Source of the DNA: Coriobacteriales bacterium OH1046
GTDB taxonomy: Bacteria; Actinomycetota; Coriobacteriia; Coriobacteriales; Atopobiaceae
Direction: 5' to 3'
Length of the DNA: 64,000 bases
Assembly (NCBI GenBank): GCA_004010535.1
Contig: RQYE01000001.1
Location: 310,001 to 374,000, forward strand
The position numbers were made by a program, and so were the translations under genes. Below are positions 34,044 through 42,967 of the stretch, piece by piece; positions within the stretch are counted from its first letter, which is position 1; every line of letters begins with the position of its first letter. Under the pieces are notes generated by a model. That model worked only from the letters and a program-made list of their open reading frames with translations. It made no database searches and had not been told where the DNA came from.

Positions 34044-34825
34044 ACGCCGGGCTTCCCCCCATAGACGAAGCGATAGGTGCAGGCGACGACGAGGGCGCCG
34101 CCCACGACGTTGCCCAACGTGGTGAAGATGATAGTGCGCGCCATGCCGGCGAAGGCGATGGCGTCGAGGCCCAGAGCCGTCTGGGTGAGCATACCGAACG
34201 GGATGAAGAACATGTTGGCGATGCAGTGCTCGAAGCCGCAGGCGACGAAACCGACGACGGGCACCGCTGCGGCAAGGAACTTATCGGCAACCGAAGTCGC
34301 CGCGAAACCTATCCAGACGGCGAGGCAGACGAGCACGTTGCAGAGGATCGCGCGGAAAAAAGCCTCACCGGGAGCCAGCGAGGCCTTTGCGGCGGCGACG
34401 GAAACCGAAGCCTCCCCCACCGCACCGCCCCCGAACGAGCGGAAGACGGCAAGATGCAGGATGAGCGCAAGCAGCAATGAACCGCAGAGGTTGCCCGCAT
34501 AGACGACGCCCCAACGGGAGAGCATCTGCCCGAGGTTGTATTTCTTCGAGAGCATGCCGATGGCCATGAGGGAATTGCCCGTGAAGAGCTCCGCGCCTGC
34601 GGCGAGCACGAGGAAGAGCCCGAGCGAGAAGGCGAGGCCGCCCAACAGCGATGAGAGGCCGAAGGAAAGGGAGCCATCGGCTTTGACGATCAGCATGAAC
34701 GCGGCGCCGAGACCGATATAGAGGCCGGCAAGGCAGCCGAGCGCGAAGGCCTTGGGCAATGCAAGGCCGGCCTTGTCCACCCCAGCCTTCTCTGCAGCGG
34801 CTTCGATCTCCGAAGGGCTCAGCAT
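34040..34825 (-). CDS. Formate/nitrite transporter family protein
   Basis: A 261-residue FNT-family channel with about six membrane helices (GCLAGLYIGLGAAFMLIV, GELFTGNSLMAIGM-type, GRTIIFTTLGNVVGGALVVAC). Given its operon with formate-tetrahydrofolate ligase upstream, formate is the likely substrate, supplying or exporting one-carbon units. The start lies 2 bp after the folE stop. Confidence 0.9.
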   Translation of the reverse strand: MLSPSEIEAAAEKAGVDKAGLALPKAFALGCLAGLYIGLGAAFMLIVKADGSLSFGLSSLLGGLAFSLGLFLVLAAGAELFTGNSLMAIGMLSKKYNLGQMLSRWGVVYAGNLCGSLLLALILHLAVFRSFGGGAVGEASVSVAAAKASLAPGEAFFRAILCNVLVCLAVWIGFAATSVADKFLAAAVPVVGFVACGFEHCIANMFFIPFGMLTQTALGLDAIAFAGMARTIIFTTLGNVVGGALVVACTYRFVYGGKPGV

Positions 34826-34827
34826 AG

Positions 34828-35415
34828 CTAGACTCCGATCAGGCCGAGGGCCTCTTCGCGCGCCTTGAGATCATCCTTGAACCATCCGCGCACGGCCGAT
34901 GTCACCGTCTTGGAGCCGGCGCTTTTGATGCCCCGCATGGTCATGCAGGTATGCTCGGCCTCGAGGACCACGAGAACGCCGCGCGGCGAAAGGCGCTCGA
35001 CGAGGGCGTCGGCGATCTGCTGGGTGAGGCGCTCCTGGAGCTGCGGGCGGCGGGCGAAGCCGTCCACGCAGCGGGCGAGTTTGGAGAGGCCGGTGATCTT
35101 GCCGTTGCCGGGCAGATAGCAGATGTGCGCCCTGCCCACGAACGGCAGGAGATGATGCTCGCACATCGAGGAGAAGGGGATGTCCTTCACGATGACCATA
35201 TCCTCGTTGCCGGGCTCGTCGAACTGCCTGAGGAGGTGGGAGCCGGGATCTTCCTGCATGCCGCCGAAGATCTCCTTGCAGGCACGGGCCACGCGGCCGG
35301 GCGTGTCCTTAAGGCCCGCGCGGTCGGGATCCTCGCCGATGCCGATGAGGAGCTCGCGGATCGCGGCCTCGATACGGGGCTCATCGAGTATACGGTAGCT
35401 CAGCTTCCCGGCCAT
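34828..35415 (-). CDS. folE: GTP cyclohydrolase I
   Basis: The first step of folate synthesis, converting GTP to dihydroneopterin triphosphate. The 195-residue protein carries the zinc-binding [10 protein letters not shown] and [19 protein letters not shown], a typical signature. The start directly follows the folD stop (TAGATG). Confidence 0.96.
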   Translation of the reverse strand: MAGKLSYRILDEPRIEAAIRELLIGIGEDPDRAGLKDTPGRVARACKEIFGGMQEDPGSHLLRQFDEPGNEDMVIVKDIPFSSMCEHHLLPFVGRAHICYLPGNGKITGLSKLARCVDGFARRPQLQERLTQQIADALVERLSPRGVLVVLEAEHTCMTMRGIKSAGSKTVTSAVRGWFKDDLKAREEALGLIGV

Positions 35416-36270
35416 CTATGCAGCCATCCTCTCCGCAGCTTCGACCACATGCTTGGCGAGGACCGCCGTCGTGACCGAGCCCACACCTCCGGGAACGGGC
35501 GTGATGGCGCCCACGATGGGCTCGACCTCATCGTATACGACATCGCCTGCGAGCTTCCGGCTCGCCTCGTCCCAGTTTATACCTACATCAACGACGACTT
35601 GCCCGGGAGCAACGGAATCCGCGCCGACGCACCCCAACGAACCGGCTGCGGCGACGAGGATCTCGGCCTTGGCGCATTCGGCGGCGAGATCGCGCGTGCG
35701 GGTATGGCACATGGTGACCGTGGCATTCCTGGCTTGGAGCATCATCGAGACGGGCTTGCCGATGACGAGCGAACGGCCGATGACGGTGACGCGGGCGCCT
35801 TCGAGCCCGTAGCCGTAGAAATCGAGCAGCTCGATCACGGCCTCGGCCGTGCAGGGCGCGAAGCCCACCGGGCGGTTCGCGAAGACGCCGTAGAGCGAGC
35901 CGCTCGTGATGCAGTCCACATCCTTGGCAGGATCGAGGGCTGCGCAGGCGACCGCCTCGTCGAGCGTTTTGGGCAGCGGGCGGAACATGAGGCAGCCGTG
36001 GATGGAGGCGTCGGCGTTGATGCGGTCGATGGCACCCATGAGCTCCGCTTGGGTGCCATCGGCATCGAGGATGGTCCGCTCGACCGCGATGCCTGCGGCG
36101 GCGCAGCGTTTGAGCGCCCCGTGCTCGTAAGCGAGATCGTCATCGCGTGCGCCGACACGGAGGATGGCGAGCTTGGGGATGATGCCCCGCTCGGACAGCG
36201 CCCTCGCGCGCGGGATCAGCTTCTCGGTGAGCGCGGCGGCAACCGGGGCACCCTTGAGCAGTTCTGCCAT
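35416..36270 (-). CDS. folD: Methylene-tetrahydrofolate dehydrogenase, cyclohydrolase lysine missing
   Basis: A 284-residue FolD family protein, oxidising methylene- to methenyl-THF with NAD(P). Rossmann region GRSLVIGKPVSMMLQ and the C-terminal PVPGGVGSVTTAVLAKH are intact. In the active-site helix the usual Y-x-x-x-K is YEHGA (ALKRC follows), so the lysine that serves cyclohydrolase activity in bifunctional FolD is absent. The gene directly upstream encodes a separate cyclohydrolase, consistent with divided functions. ATG 36270 was preferred for spacing from GGGGAG; ATG 36276 overlaps the fchA stop. Confidence 0.92.
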   Translation of the reverse strand: MAELLKGAPVAAALTEKLIPRARALSERGIIPKLAILRVGARDDDLAYEHGALKRCAAAGIAVERTILDADGTQAELMGAIDRINADASIHGCLMFRPLPKTLDEAVACAALDPAKDVDCITSGSLYGVFANRPVGFAPCTAEAVIELLDFYGYGLEGARVTVIGRSLVIGKPVSMMLQARNATVTMCHTRTRDLAAECAKAEILVAAAGSLGCVGADSVAPGQVVVDVGINWDEASRKLAGDVVYDEVEPIVGAITPVPGGVGSVTTAVLAKHVVEAAERMAA

Positions 36271-36275
36271 GATCA

Positions 36276-36917
36276 TCACTCCCCTCCCCTGATGCAATTC
36301 ATGACCTTTGCCTCGACGGCCTCGGCGCGCGGGCACCACGCGGCGAGAAGCTCATCGCATCCGGCCTCGATCCTCTTGGCTGCATCTGAGCAGCCGAGGC
36401 CGGTCAGCACCTTGGTATTGACGAACACGTTGAGGCTCGCGGCCTCGAGCGCGGCTCGGGCGAAGAGCACGCCGCAACCCACGTCGGAGAGGAGCATGCG
36501 CGAGCCCTTCTCGCATAGCTCCTCGAGCAGCTCGATGGCTTCGCAGCACTGGTGCATCATCTCGACGGGAGCGACGATGGCGGCACGGGTGGCCTCCTCG
36601 AGCACCTCGGCGCGTCCCGGATCCTCCTTGGAGATGCCGTAGGCCCTCGAGAGCGGATAGAACGCTGCGGCATCCTCGTCCACGAGCGCGATCAGACGCC
36701 TGCGTATGGCATCGGCAGTCTCCAGCATGCGCTGGATGTCATCCTCGACGGCGACATAGGCCTTCTTGCCGGTGGTGAAGTTGCCCACCATCGATGCGAG
36801 CGCCACGCCGAGGGCGCCCGCATAGGCGGCAGCGCCGCCGCCGCCCGGCACGGGCTGTCCGGAGGCCAGCGCCTCGGCGAATTCGACGCAGCTCTTGTTT
36901 GTAAGGGTTCCAGCCAT
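36276..36917 (-). CDS. fchA: Methenyl-tetrahydrofolate cyclohydrolase (FchA / FTCD-like)
   Basis: A 213-residue cyclodeaminase/cyclohydrolase family protein. The N-terminal SGQPVPGGGGAAAYAGALG and NFTTGKKAY motifs are diagnostic. It should convert methenyl-THF to formyl-THF, linking fhs and folD. It is followed by folD with a TGATG overlap, and lies 206 bp downstream of fhs. Confidence 0.9.
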   Translation of the reverse strand: MAGTLTNKSCVEFAEALASGQPVPGGGGAAAYAGALGVALASMVGNFTTGKKAYVAVEDDIQRMLETADAIRRRLIALVDEDAAAFYPLSRAYGISKEDPGRAEVLEEATRAAIVAPVEMMHQCCEAIELLEELCEKGSRMLLSDVGCGVLFARAALEAASLNVFVNTKVLTGLGCSDAAKRIEAGCDELLAAWCPRAEAVEAKVMNCIRGGE

Positions 36918-37123
36918 GATCGACTTCCTTGTCAGTCAATTCCGGTAATGCCCGCGACCTTCCCAAGGTCCGCCGAGAAGATCTCCTCGGCGCGGGAGGA
37001 TCGCCGGCCATACGGGAAACCTGCACTGAGGCTCCCAGAAGATCCCATAAGGAATCTTTCCGCAGCGCGTCCTTTGCGCGAGGACGTTTCCGAAAAAACC
37101 TCGGAGGCCCTCGAAGCGGTGCT

Positions 37124-38797
37124 TTAGAACAGGCCGACGATCCTCCCATCCTCGGTGACGTCGATCTTCTCGGCGGCGGGCACCTTGGGAAGACCCGGCA
37201 TCGTCATGATGTCGCCGGTGAGGGCCACGATGAAGCCGGCGCCGGCGGAGACCTTGAGGTTGCGCACCGTGATGCGGAAACCGCGCGGCGCTCCGAGCTT
37301 GGTCTGGTCGTCGGTGAACGAGTACTGGGTCTTGGCCATGCAGATGGGGAGCTTGCCGAAACCCTGATCGGTGAGTTCTTTAAGCTGCTTGGCGGCATTG
37401 GAGGTGAGGTCGACGCCATCGGCATGGTAGACCTTGGTGGCGATGGCCTCGAGCTTATCCATGATGGGGGCATCCGCATCATAGGAGAAGCTGAAGCCGT
37501 TGGGTTGGTCGCAGAGGCGGACGACCTCGTCGGCGAGCGCCTCTCCGCCTGCGCCGCCCTTGGCCCAGACCTCGGATAGGGCGACGTTCACGCCGAGTTC
37601 CTTACACTTGGCCTCGACGAGGTCGAGCTCTGCCTTCGTGTCCGTGGGGAAGGCGTTGATGGCAACGACCACGGGAAGCTTGAAGACGTCCTGGATGTTG
37701 GAGACGTGCTGGAGCAGATTCGGTAGGCCGACCTCGACGGCGGCAAGATTCTCGGTGCCGAGATCCGCCTTGGCGACGCCGGCGTTGTGCTTGAGGGCGC
37801 GCACCGTGGCGACGAGGACGACTGCGGAGGGCTTGAGCCCGGTCATGCGGCACTTGATGTCGAGGAACTTCTCGGCACCCAGGTCGGCGCCGAAGCCGGC
37901 CTCGGTCACGACGTAATCGGCGAGCTTCATGGCCGTGGTGGTCGCCTCGACGGAGTTGCAGCCGTGGGCGATGTTGGCGAAGGGACCGCCGTGCACGAAC
38001 GCGGGATTGTTCTCGAGCGTCTGGACCAGATTGGGCTTGATGGCATCTTTCAGGAGCGCCGTCATGGCACCTTGGGCCTTGAGGTCGCCGCAGGTGACGG
38101 GAGCGCGATCGTAGGTGTAGGCCACGACCATGCGGGCGAGGCGGGCTTTGAGGTCGGCGAGGTCGGCGGCGAGGCAGAAGACGGCCATGACCTCGGAGGC
38201 CACGGTGATGTCGAAGCCATCCTGGCGGGGCATGCCGTCGGCGATACCGCCGAGGCCGTCCACCACGTTGCGGAGCTGGCGGTCGTTCATATCGACGCAG
38301 CGGCGCCAGGTGATGCGTCGCGGATCGATGTTGAGTGCGTTCCCCTGCTTGATGTGGTTGTCGATCATGGCGGCGAGCAGGTTGTTGGCGGCACCGATGG
38401 CATGGAAGTCGCCGGTGAAATGCAGGTTGATGTCCTCCATGGGGACGACCTGGGCGTAACCGCCGCCGGCGGCACCGCCCTTGACGCCGAAGACGGGACC
38501 GAGGGAGGGTTCGCGCAGGCAGAGCATCGTCTTCTTGCCGATACGGTTGAGGCCGTCGGCGAGGCCCACGGACGTGGTGGTCTTGCCCTCGCCCGCAGGC
38601 GTGGGGTTGATGGCCGTCACGAGGATGAGCTTGGCCGATGCCGGCCTATCCCTAAGCGAGTGGATATCGACCTTGGCCTTGTACTTTCCGTAGTGCTCGA
38701 GCATATCGTCGGAAAGGCCCACCTTGGCGGCGACCTCCGAGATAGGGAGCATGGTTGCCGCCTGCGCGATCTCGATATCGGATTTGATCTCTGCCAT
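37124..38797 (-). CDS. fhs: Formate-tetrahydrofolate ligase
   Basis: Makes 10-formyl-THF from formate, THF and ATP. The 557-residue length is typical; the P-loop is [14 protein letters not shown], and [21 protein letters not shown] follows. The ATG has AAGGAGAGAGA upstream. The product feeds purine synthesis or, run in reverse, makes ATP. It stands 206 bp upstream of the fchA-folD-folE-FNT-folC run. Confidence 0.97.
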   Translation of the reverse strand: MAEIKSDIEIAQAATMLPISEVAAKVGLSDDMLEHYGKYKAKVDIHSLRDRPASAKLILVTAINPTPAGEGKTTTSVGLADGLNRIGKKTMLCLREPSLGPVFGVKGGAAGGGYAQVVPMEDINLHFTGDFHAIGAANNLLAAMIDNHIKQGNALNIDPRRITWRRCVDMNDRQLRNVVDGLGGIADGMPRQDGFDITVASEVMAVFCLAADLADLKARLARMVVAYTYDRAPVTCGDLKAQGAMTALLKDAIKPNLVQTLENNPAFVHGGPFANIAHGCNSVEATTTAMKLADYVVTEAGFGADLGAEKFLDIKCRMTGLKPSAVVLVATVRALKHNAGVAKADLGTENLAAVEVGLPNLLQHVSNIQDVFKLPVVVAINAFPTDTKAELDLVEAKCKELGVNVALSEVWAKGGAGGEALADEVVRLCDQPNGFSFSYDADAPIMDKLEAIATKVYHADGVDLTSNAAKQLKELTDQGFGKLPICMAKTQYSFTDDQTKLGAPRGFRITVRNLKVSAGAGFIVALTGDIMTMPGLPKVPAAEKIDVTEDGRIVGLF

Positions 38798-39102
38798 TCT
38801 CTCTCCTTCTTCCGGCGGGCAGATGCCCGTGCCCGAACCCATTATCCGGTACGTGCTGCTCGAAACCCCATGCATATCCGGCATGGCATCATGCCGGTTC
38901 GAAAAACACACCGAGTGTAGCGTGGAACACCCGCAGTCCGAATACTCAGAAGTGCGCATTTTACCGGCCGGTATCCCGACGTTTTGTCGGCCACTGGTAT
39001 TATCGCGGAGCGGGAGCCGAACTCTCAACAGGCAAATGCACAAAGCATCGCCGCGCGTTTTCGTCGAATCTGCACAGAGGACGGAGCGTTGGCCTCCTCA
39101 AA
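38798..39102. promoter_or_regulatory. Upstream region of fhs with small palindromes
   Basis: About 300 bp without a gene. It contains a perfect CCGGCATG / CATGCCGG hairpin (38878-38897), the palindrome ACCGGCCGGT near 38960-38970 and CCGAC / GTCGG. I looked for the ZTP (pfl) and THF riboswitch conserved cores and did not see them. It probably holds the fhs promoter. Confidence 0.4.
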
Positions 39103-39176
39103 TAACATACACTTTACAGACCTTCCTGCGGTTTCTTCTAGGAGAAAGCCCAGTTGAGCTCATGGAGTGTATGTTA
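39103..39176. repeat. 74-bp palindromic repeat, copy 1
   Basis: Begins TAACATACACTTTA and ends AGTGTATGTTA; the middle TTTCTTCTAGGAGAAA can form an inner hairpin. It is the same length and pattern as three other copies (45549, 59231, 60561). It lies 17 bp after the end of the SDR gene. Confidence 0.9.
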
Positions 39177-39193
39177 ACGAGAGCGCCGCGCAG

Positions 39194-40039
39194 CTATATG
39201 AGCTCCATGCCGAGCATATCGGGCGCCTGACAAGTGAGCGTTGCAGCCTCGAGGCCCCAATCCACCACCAGGCAGTGCCCACTCACGTACTCGGCCAACT
39301 CGCTGCCGAGGTACAGGCAGGCCCTGCCCATGACGGACGGGTCGGCGATGGGCTTGCCGTTTCCCACGCTGGCCTCGAACTGCTTCCTAGCACCCGGCAC
39401 GGCCTCGTAGAACTCGGTCATGAAGCGCGAACCCGTAGAGCAGGGCAGCACCGCATTGATGCGCACGTCGCGCGCGGCGAACCCAGCGGTCTTCGAGGCC
39501 ACGAGGAAGTTCATCGCGCGCTTGGCGAGCATGTAGGCCATAGTGCCGCCCGCATCGTCCATATCGAGGTCGTGGATGGCCTCGATGGTCGCGTCCCAGC
39601 CGTCGGCCTCCACGATCGCGCGATACTCGCCGATGAGCTCCCCTTTGGCCCAGCGCACGCCCGCCGTGGAAGTGACGAAGGTGATCGATCCGCCCGGCGC
39701 CGCGCGCTCGGCGAGGTAGGTGTCGAGCAGGTACTTGTTGGCGACGAAGTCGATGATGAAGGTGTCGATGTAGCCGTTCTTCACGCCCGAGACGCCCGCC
39801 ACGCCGAAGAAGCAGTCGATACGCCCGGGAAGCTGCGCAAACGCTGTATCGATGGAGTCACGTGAAACCTGATCGAGCCTGACCCAACCTGCCTGGCCGG
39901 GAATGTCCGCCTCTCGCCTGCTCGCGGTCCAAACCTCGGCCCCGCAGTCCACGAGCATCTCCGCGAGCGCGCGGCCCATGCCCGAGCTCGCACCCGTCAC
40001 CACGCAGACCTTGCCCGCATAGCCCAGATAGTCGTTCAT
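39194..40039 (-). CDS. Short-chain dehydrogenase/reductase (3-alpha-hydroxysteroid dehydrogenase-like)
   Basis: A 281-residue SDR. The NAD(P) motif VVTGASSGMGRALAE is canonical; Ser in FVTSTAGV and the YxxxK pair in MAYMLAKRAMNF are present. The long insertion before the catalytic Tyr (about residues 150-180) resembles 3-alpha-hydroxysteroid dehydrogenase-type SDRs, a weak hint at substrate. ATG 40039 has AAGGGGAATCGC upstream. Follows the PanB-like gene by 84 bp. Confidence 0.85.
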   Translation of the reverse strand: MNDYLGYAGKVCVVTGASSGMGRALAEMLVDCGAEVWTASRREADIPGQAGWVRLDQVSRDSIDTAFAQLPGRIDCFFGVAGVSGVKNGYIDTFIIDFVANKYLLDTYLAERAAPGGSITFVTSTAGVRWAKGELIGEYRAIVEADGWDATIEAIHDLDMDDAGGTMAYMLAKRAMNFLVASKTAGFAARDVRINAVLPCSTGSRFMTEFYEAVPGARKQFEASVGNGKPIADPSVMGRACLYLGSELAEYVSGHCLVVDWGLEAATLTCQAPDMLGMELI

Positions 40040-40123
40040 GCGATTCCCCTTTTTCGAGAAGGGCGGCGCGCATCGCCGCACGCCGCCCGGAATCGGGACG
40101 AGTAACCCGTCTCCCCGCCCTGC

Positions 40124-41005
40124 CTAGGCCTCGAAGGCATCCATCAAGGCGTTGAACTTGTCGAGCTCCTCGGGATCCATGTGGTAGCCGTGCTTGTCCT
40201 CGGGGTAGTCGCCCTCGCGCACGTCCTCGAGCCAGCCCATGTAGGCCTCGCAGAGGAACGGGAGCAGGGCGGCATAGCTCTTGGCGTGGGATGCCGGCTT
40301 GGGCATGACGCCGAAGGTGTCCATATCGACCATCTCGGAGCCGTCGCAGGGCGCGCCACCCGCGATGGATACCACGGGAACGCGGAGCCTCTCGGCGATG
40401 GCCTGCGAGACCTCCATGGGCGTGAGCTCGATGGTCATGCCGCCCATGCCATTCTCCTGATACTCGTAGCCCCATTTGAAGATCTTGAAGGCATCCTCGG
40501 CGGTCTTGCCGACGCGCTTGTAGCCGGTGGCGTTGGTCTGCCAGCCGGAGATGGCGCCGATATGGCCGTAGGTGGGCACGTAATTGTCGCTCATGAATTT
40601 GAGAACGTCGTTGGTGACGCCCATGGGAAGCATGGAGTCGGCACCGTGGAATACGAGCTCGGCACCGTTCTTCACAGCGTCGACCTTGTCGGCATACATG
40701 GAGATGGGCATGTAGAAGTTGATGTGGATGATCTTGCAATACTCGCGGAACTTCTTGATGGTGAGGCGGGAGCCGATCTTGTCCTCTTCGGCGGTGGTGC
40801 CGGTGCGGGTGGAGATCATGTGCGGGATGCGGCAGATATCGCAGCCGACCATCTCGGCGGCCAACGCGAAGAAGGGGCCGAGCTCTGCGGGGCACATCTG
40901 GACGATCTTTTCGCCTTTGTCCTTCATCTTCTGCAGGTAGGCGAGGTTCTTGCGGGATTTCGAAGCGGTGGACATCTTGATGTCGGCATGCTCGTTATCA
41001 GCCAT
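40124..41005 (-). CDS. Ketopantoate hydroxymethyltransferase (PanB)-like protein
   Basis: A 293-residue (beta-alpha)8 protein. VPTYGHIGAISGWQTNATGY and the following KRVGKTAEDA, plus GGAPCDGSEMVDMDTFG, line up with PanB signatures (GHIGLTPQ...GGYK, GAG..CDGQ). However, the metal/substrate regions deviate strongly (SISMYADKVDAV and HGADS in place of PanB's DMPF and KLEGG). It sits among redox genes, not with panC/panD, so a different reaction of the PanB/PEP-mutase superfamily is likely. Start has AAGGAACCAAC. Confidence 0.7.
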   Translation of the reverse strand: MADNEHADIKMSTASKSRKNLAYLQKMKDKGEKIVQMCPAELGPFFALAAEMVGCDICRIPHMISTRTGTTAEEDKIGSRLTIKKFREYCKIIHINFYMPISMYADKVDAVKNGAELVFHGADSMLPMGVTNDVLKFMSDNYVPTYGHIGAISGWQTNATGYKRVGKTAEDAFKIFKWGYEYQENGMGGMTIELTPMEVSQAIAERLRVPVVSIAGGAPCDGSEMVDMDTFGVMPKPASHAKSYAALLPFLCEAYMGWLEDVREGDYPEDKHGYHMDPEELDKFNALMDAFEA

Positions 41006-41058
41006 GTTGGTTCCTTTCCGGTGAAGACGGGTATGACTGGGGCGTGACAAGGGGACAC

Positions 41059-41155
41059 GTGACAAGGGGACAGGTCGCTTGTCACGGTGTCACGCTCAAG
41101 GCTGTTGAATCGGAGAAGGCAGATCGCCGTGACAAGCGACCTGTCTCTTTGTCAC
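41059..41155. repeat. GTGACA-type inverted repeat, copy 1
   Basis: Arms 41059-41087 and 41127-41155 (29 nt, two mismatches) with GTGACAAG-CGACCTGTC; the loop is 39 nt. An extra GTGACAAGGGGAC lies just outside to the left. The element begins 3 bp after the stop of the small helical protein gene. Related to the element at 61964-62032. Confidence 0.85.
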
Positions 41156-41158
41156 GCC

Positions 41159-41374
41159 TTACGCATCCAGCGCGTCAAGGCGGGCGATGATCTCCTCGAC
41201 GGTCTCCTTGGGAAGACCGGTCTGCGGGAACTTGAGGAGGGTCTTCATCTTCATGCCCTTGACGGGGCCGAGCTCGGGATTGGAGATGAACCCGGGGATG
41301 TACTCGTCGATGATCGCAACGGCACGCTCGTCCTCGAGAATCTCGGAAAGCTTGCTCTTGCTGCTGATGGCCAT
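41159..41374 (-). CDS. Small helical protein, DUF1858-like
   Basis: A 71-residue protein, probably all-helical: SEILEDERAVAIIDEYIPGF, then GMKMKTLLKFPQ and an acidic C-terminal helix. The pattern 'residues-decay, loop, helix' recalls DUF1858 and small domains found at the ends of larger enzymes, but I cannot assign a function. AAGGAAGCATC precedes the ATG. It lies 71 bp after the SDR gene upstream. Confidence 0.7.
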   Translation of the reverse strand: MAISSKSKLSEILEDERAVAIIDEYIPGFISNPELGPVKGMKMKTLLKFPQTGLPKETVEEIIARLDALDA

Positions 41375-41445
41375 GATGCTTCCTTTCTCTTTAGTGTTTG
41401 TCTTCTCCCGCTTCTGCGGGCAATTACCGGTTTTGGGACGCGTTT

Positions 41446-42348
41446 CTAGCCGTGGAGGCCGCCTTCCATGGTGTAGCTCCACGGCTTCTCCTGGAAGCTG
41501 AAACCGGCACCGCCATCCACCTCGACGACCTTGCCGTACATGAAGTCGGAGACATTCGTGCACATGGTGACGATCATGCGGGCCATCTCGTCCGGAGTCG
41601 ATGCGACGGGGGTATCCTTGCCGCCGCCCATCTGATCGGCCTGCCATTCGGCCCCGTAGCGCGCGACCGTCTCGACGCAGTTGGCGATCGCGCCGGGGGT
41701 GACCATGCCGCCGGGGGCGACGCAGTTCACGTTGATGCCGTACTGTTTGAGCTCCTTGGCGATGCCGCGCGTCATGCCGACGACGCCGGCCTTGGCGGCG
41801 TTGTACGGGGTCATCATGGCGAGATGCGCCATGTCCTCTCCGCGGTAGGCGACCGAGGCGATGGTGACGATCTTGCCGCCATGCTTCGCCCTGACCATGG
41901 AGCGGGCCGCAGCCTGCACGAGGAAGTACTGGCCTTTCATATCGGTATCGACGATATCGTCGTAGAGTTCCTCATCCATGTCAAGAAAAGCGCGGGCCTG
42001 CCAGGTGGCGGCCACGGGCACGCAGATGTCGACGGGACCGAACCGTTCCTCGGCGAATCTCACGAGCCCCGCGCATTCATCAACGTCGCGCGTATCGAAC
42101 TGCTTGAAGGCCGCGTCCTCGTAGCCGAGATCGCCGAGGGCCGCGAGGGCCATATCGCCCCACTCCTGGGTACGGGCGCCGAAGACGACCTTGGCACCGC
42201 ACTCGAGGAGGCGGTTGATGACGAACAGGGCAAGGCCGACCGATCCGGAGACGACGGCCACCTTGCCGGAGAGATCGAACACCTCCGAGATGGGCGCCAC
42301 GTCCTCAAGGCTATCGGCCGACATGTCGAACAACGTTTCCTTGTCCAT
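41446..42348 (-). CDS. Short-chain dehydrogenase/reductase with altered nucleotide motif
   Basis: A 300-residue SDR. The active site is complete (Ser in TIASVAYRG, Tyr-Lys in TPYNAAKAG, and NVNCVAPGGM downstream), but the dinucleotide motif reads VVSGSVGLALFV, not TGxxxGIG. This loses the last conserved glycine and may change cofactor use. It has an N-terminal extension of about 28 residues. Strong ribosome site GGAAAGGGG. Upstream lies a 202-bp gap carrying a motif shared with the luxR promoter. Confidence 0.85.
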   Translation of the reverse strand: MDKETLFDMSADSLEDVAPISEVFDLSGKVAVVSGSVGLALFVINRLLECGAKVVFGARTQEWGDMALAALGDLGYEDAAFKQFDTRDVDECAGLVRFAEERFGPVDICVPVAATWQARAFLDMDEELYDDIVDTDMKGQYFLVQAAARSMVRAKHGGKIVTIASVAYRGEDMAHLAMMTPYNAAKAGVVGMTRGIAKELKQYGINVNCVAPGGMVTPGAIANCVETVARYGAEWQADQMGGGKDTPVASTPDEMARMIVTMCTNVSDFMYGKVVEVDGGAGFSFQEKPWSYTMEGGLHG

Positions 42349-42422
42349 AGAAGACCCCTTTCCTCGAGGATGGATGATCCAACCTTGAGGAAAGTATCGC
42401 GCGGCACCATTCGCCGGGTTAT

Positions 42423-42462
42423 GGGCATAGCTGGGTATCTTTCGTACCTAATTTTTAGTATA
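42423..42462 (+). promoter_or_regulatory. Shared motif site 1, upstream of SDR gene
   Basis: GGGCATAGCTGGGTATCTTT is followed by ATTTTTAGTATA. 16 of the first 20 bases and the AT-rich tail match site 2 upstream of the LuxR gene. It lies 75-114 bp before the SDR start. A binding site for the LuxR protein is the inference. Confidence 0.5.
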
Positions 42463-42550
42463 TGAGCAGGTAAACGGCAGTGTTTTGATTACGAGCGGAT
42501 TACGTTTGACCCGGACGGATGAGACGGAGGCGGCTGTCCGGGTGCGGTGG

Positions 42551-42967
42551 TTACTGTTCGCACGCCCATTCGCGGATCTTGTTCTCGCGCACGTCGCGCT
42601 CGAGGAAGGCCAGATCATCTCCGAAAAAGCGCTTAATCTCGCCCACAGTCGTGCCCTGGCGCTTAGCCATGGCTTCGGCCTCGGCAAGCAGTTCCTCGGG
42701 AGCCACCGTTACGTCGAGCTTCTTCGTAAGATCGCGCAACACGAGCGGCTCCTTGGCCTCGAACGCGGCCGCCTCGCGCAGCTCGTCCTCCATCTCGGCA
42801 AGCTCTTGGTCGGGAAAGACGTGCGTCTCTCCTCCGCTCATCTGCGCATACATCATGCGGTGCTTCATGTCGGCACGCACCATCTCGTATTCCCGTGCCA
42901 CGCTCTCCTCGGGAACCTCGATGTCGTAGGAGGCCACATACGCACGCCACGTGCTCTCGTCGATCAT
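42551..42967 (-). CDS. Stand-alone trigger-factor C-terminal-domain-like chaperone
   Basis: A 138-residue, strongly acidic, helical protein. Residues about 85-138 (LDVTVAPEELLAEAEAMAKR, then FLERDVRENKIREW) match the pattern of the trigger factor C-terminal (SurA-like) domain, and the N-terminal part continues that helical style. The ribosome-binding and PPIase domains of normal trigger factor are absent. Its ATG overlaps the chaperonin stop (ATGA), so both are made together. It probably binds a particular client. Confidence 0.65.
   Translation of the reverse strand: MIDESTWRAYVASYDIEVPEESVAREYEMVRADMKHRMMYAQMSGGETHVFPDQELAEMEDELREAAAFEAKEPLVLRDLTKKLDVTVAPEELLAEAEAMAKRQGTTVGEIKRFFGDDLAFLERDVRENKIREWACEQ

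Noticed and set aside
38798-39102. THF or ZTP riboswitch upstream of fhs
   Set aside because: The conserved riboswitch cores were not found; only small unrelated palindromes are visible.
40124-41005. Uroporphyrinogen decarboxylase-like methyltransferase
   Set aside because: A first impression from the neighbourhood; the GHIG...GYK and CDG motifs fit PanB instead, and no corrinoid protein gene is present.
42551-42967. Full trigger factor
   Set aside because: Only the C-terminal-domain pattern is present; no ribosome-binding GFRxGKxP motif or PPIase domain.
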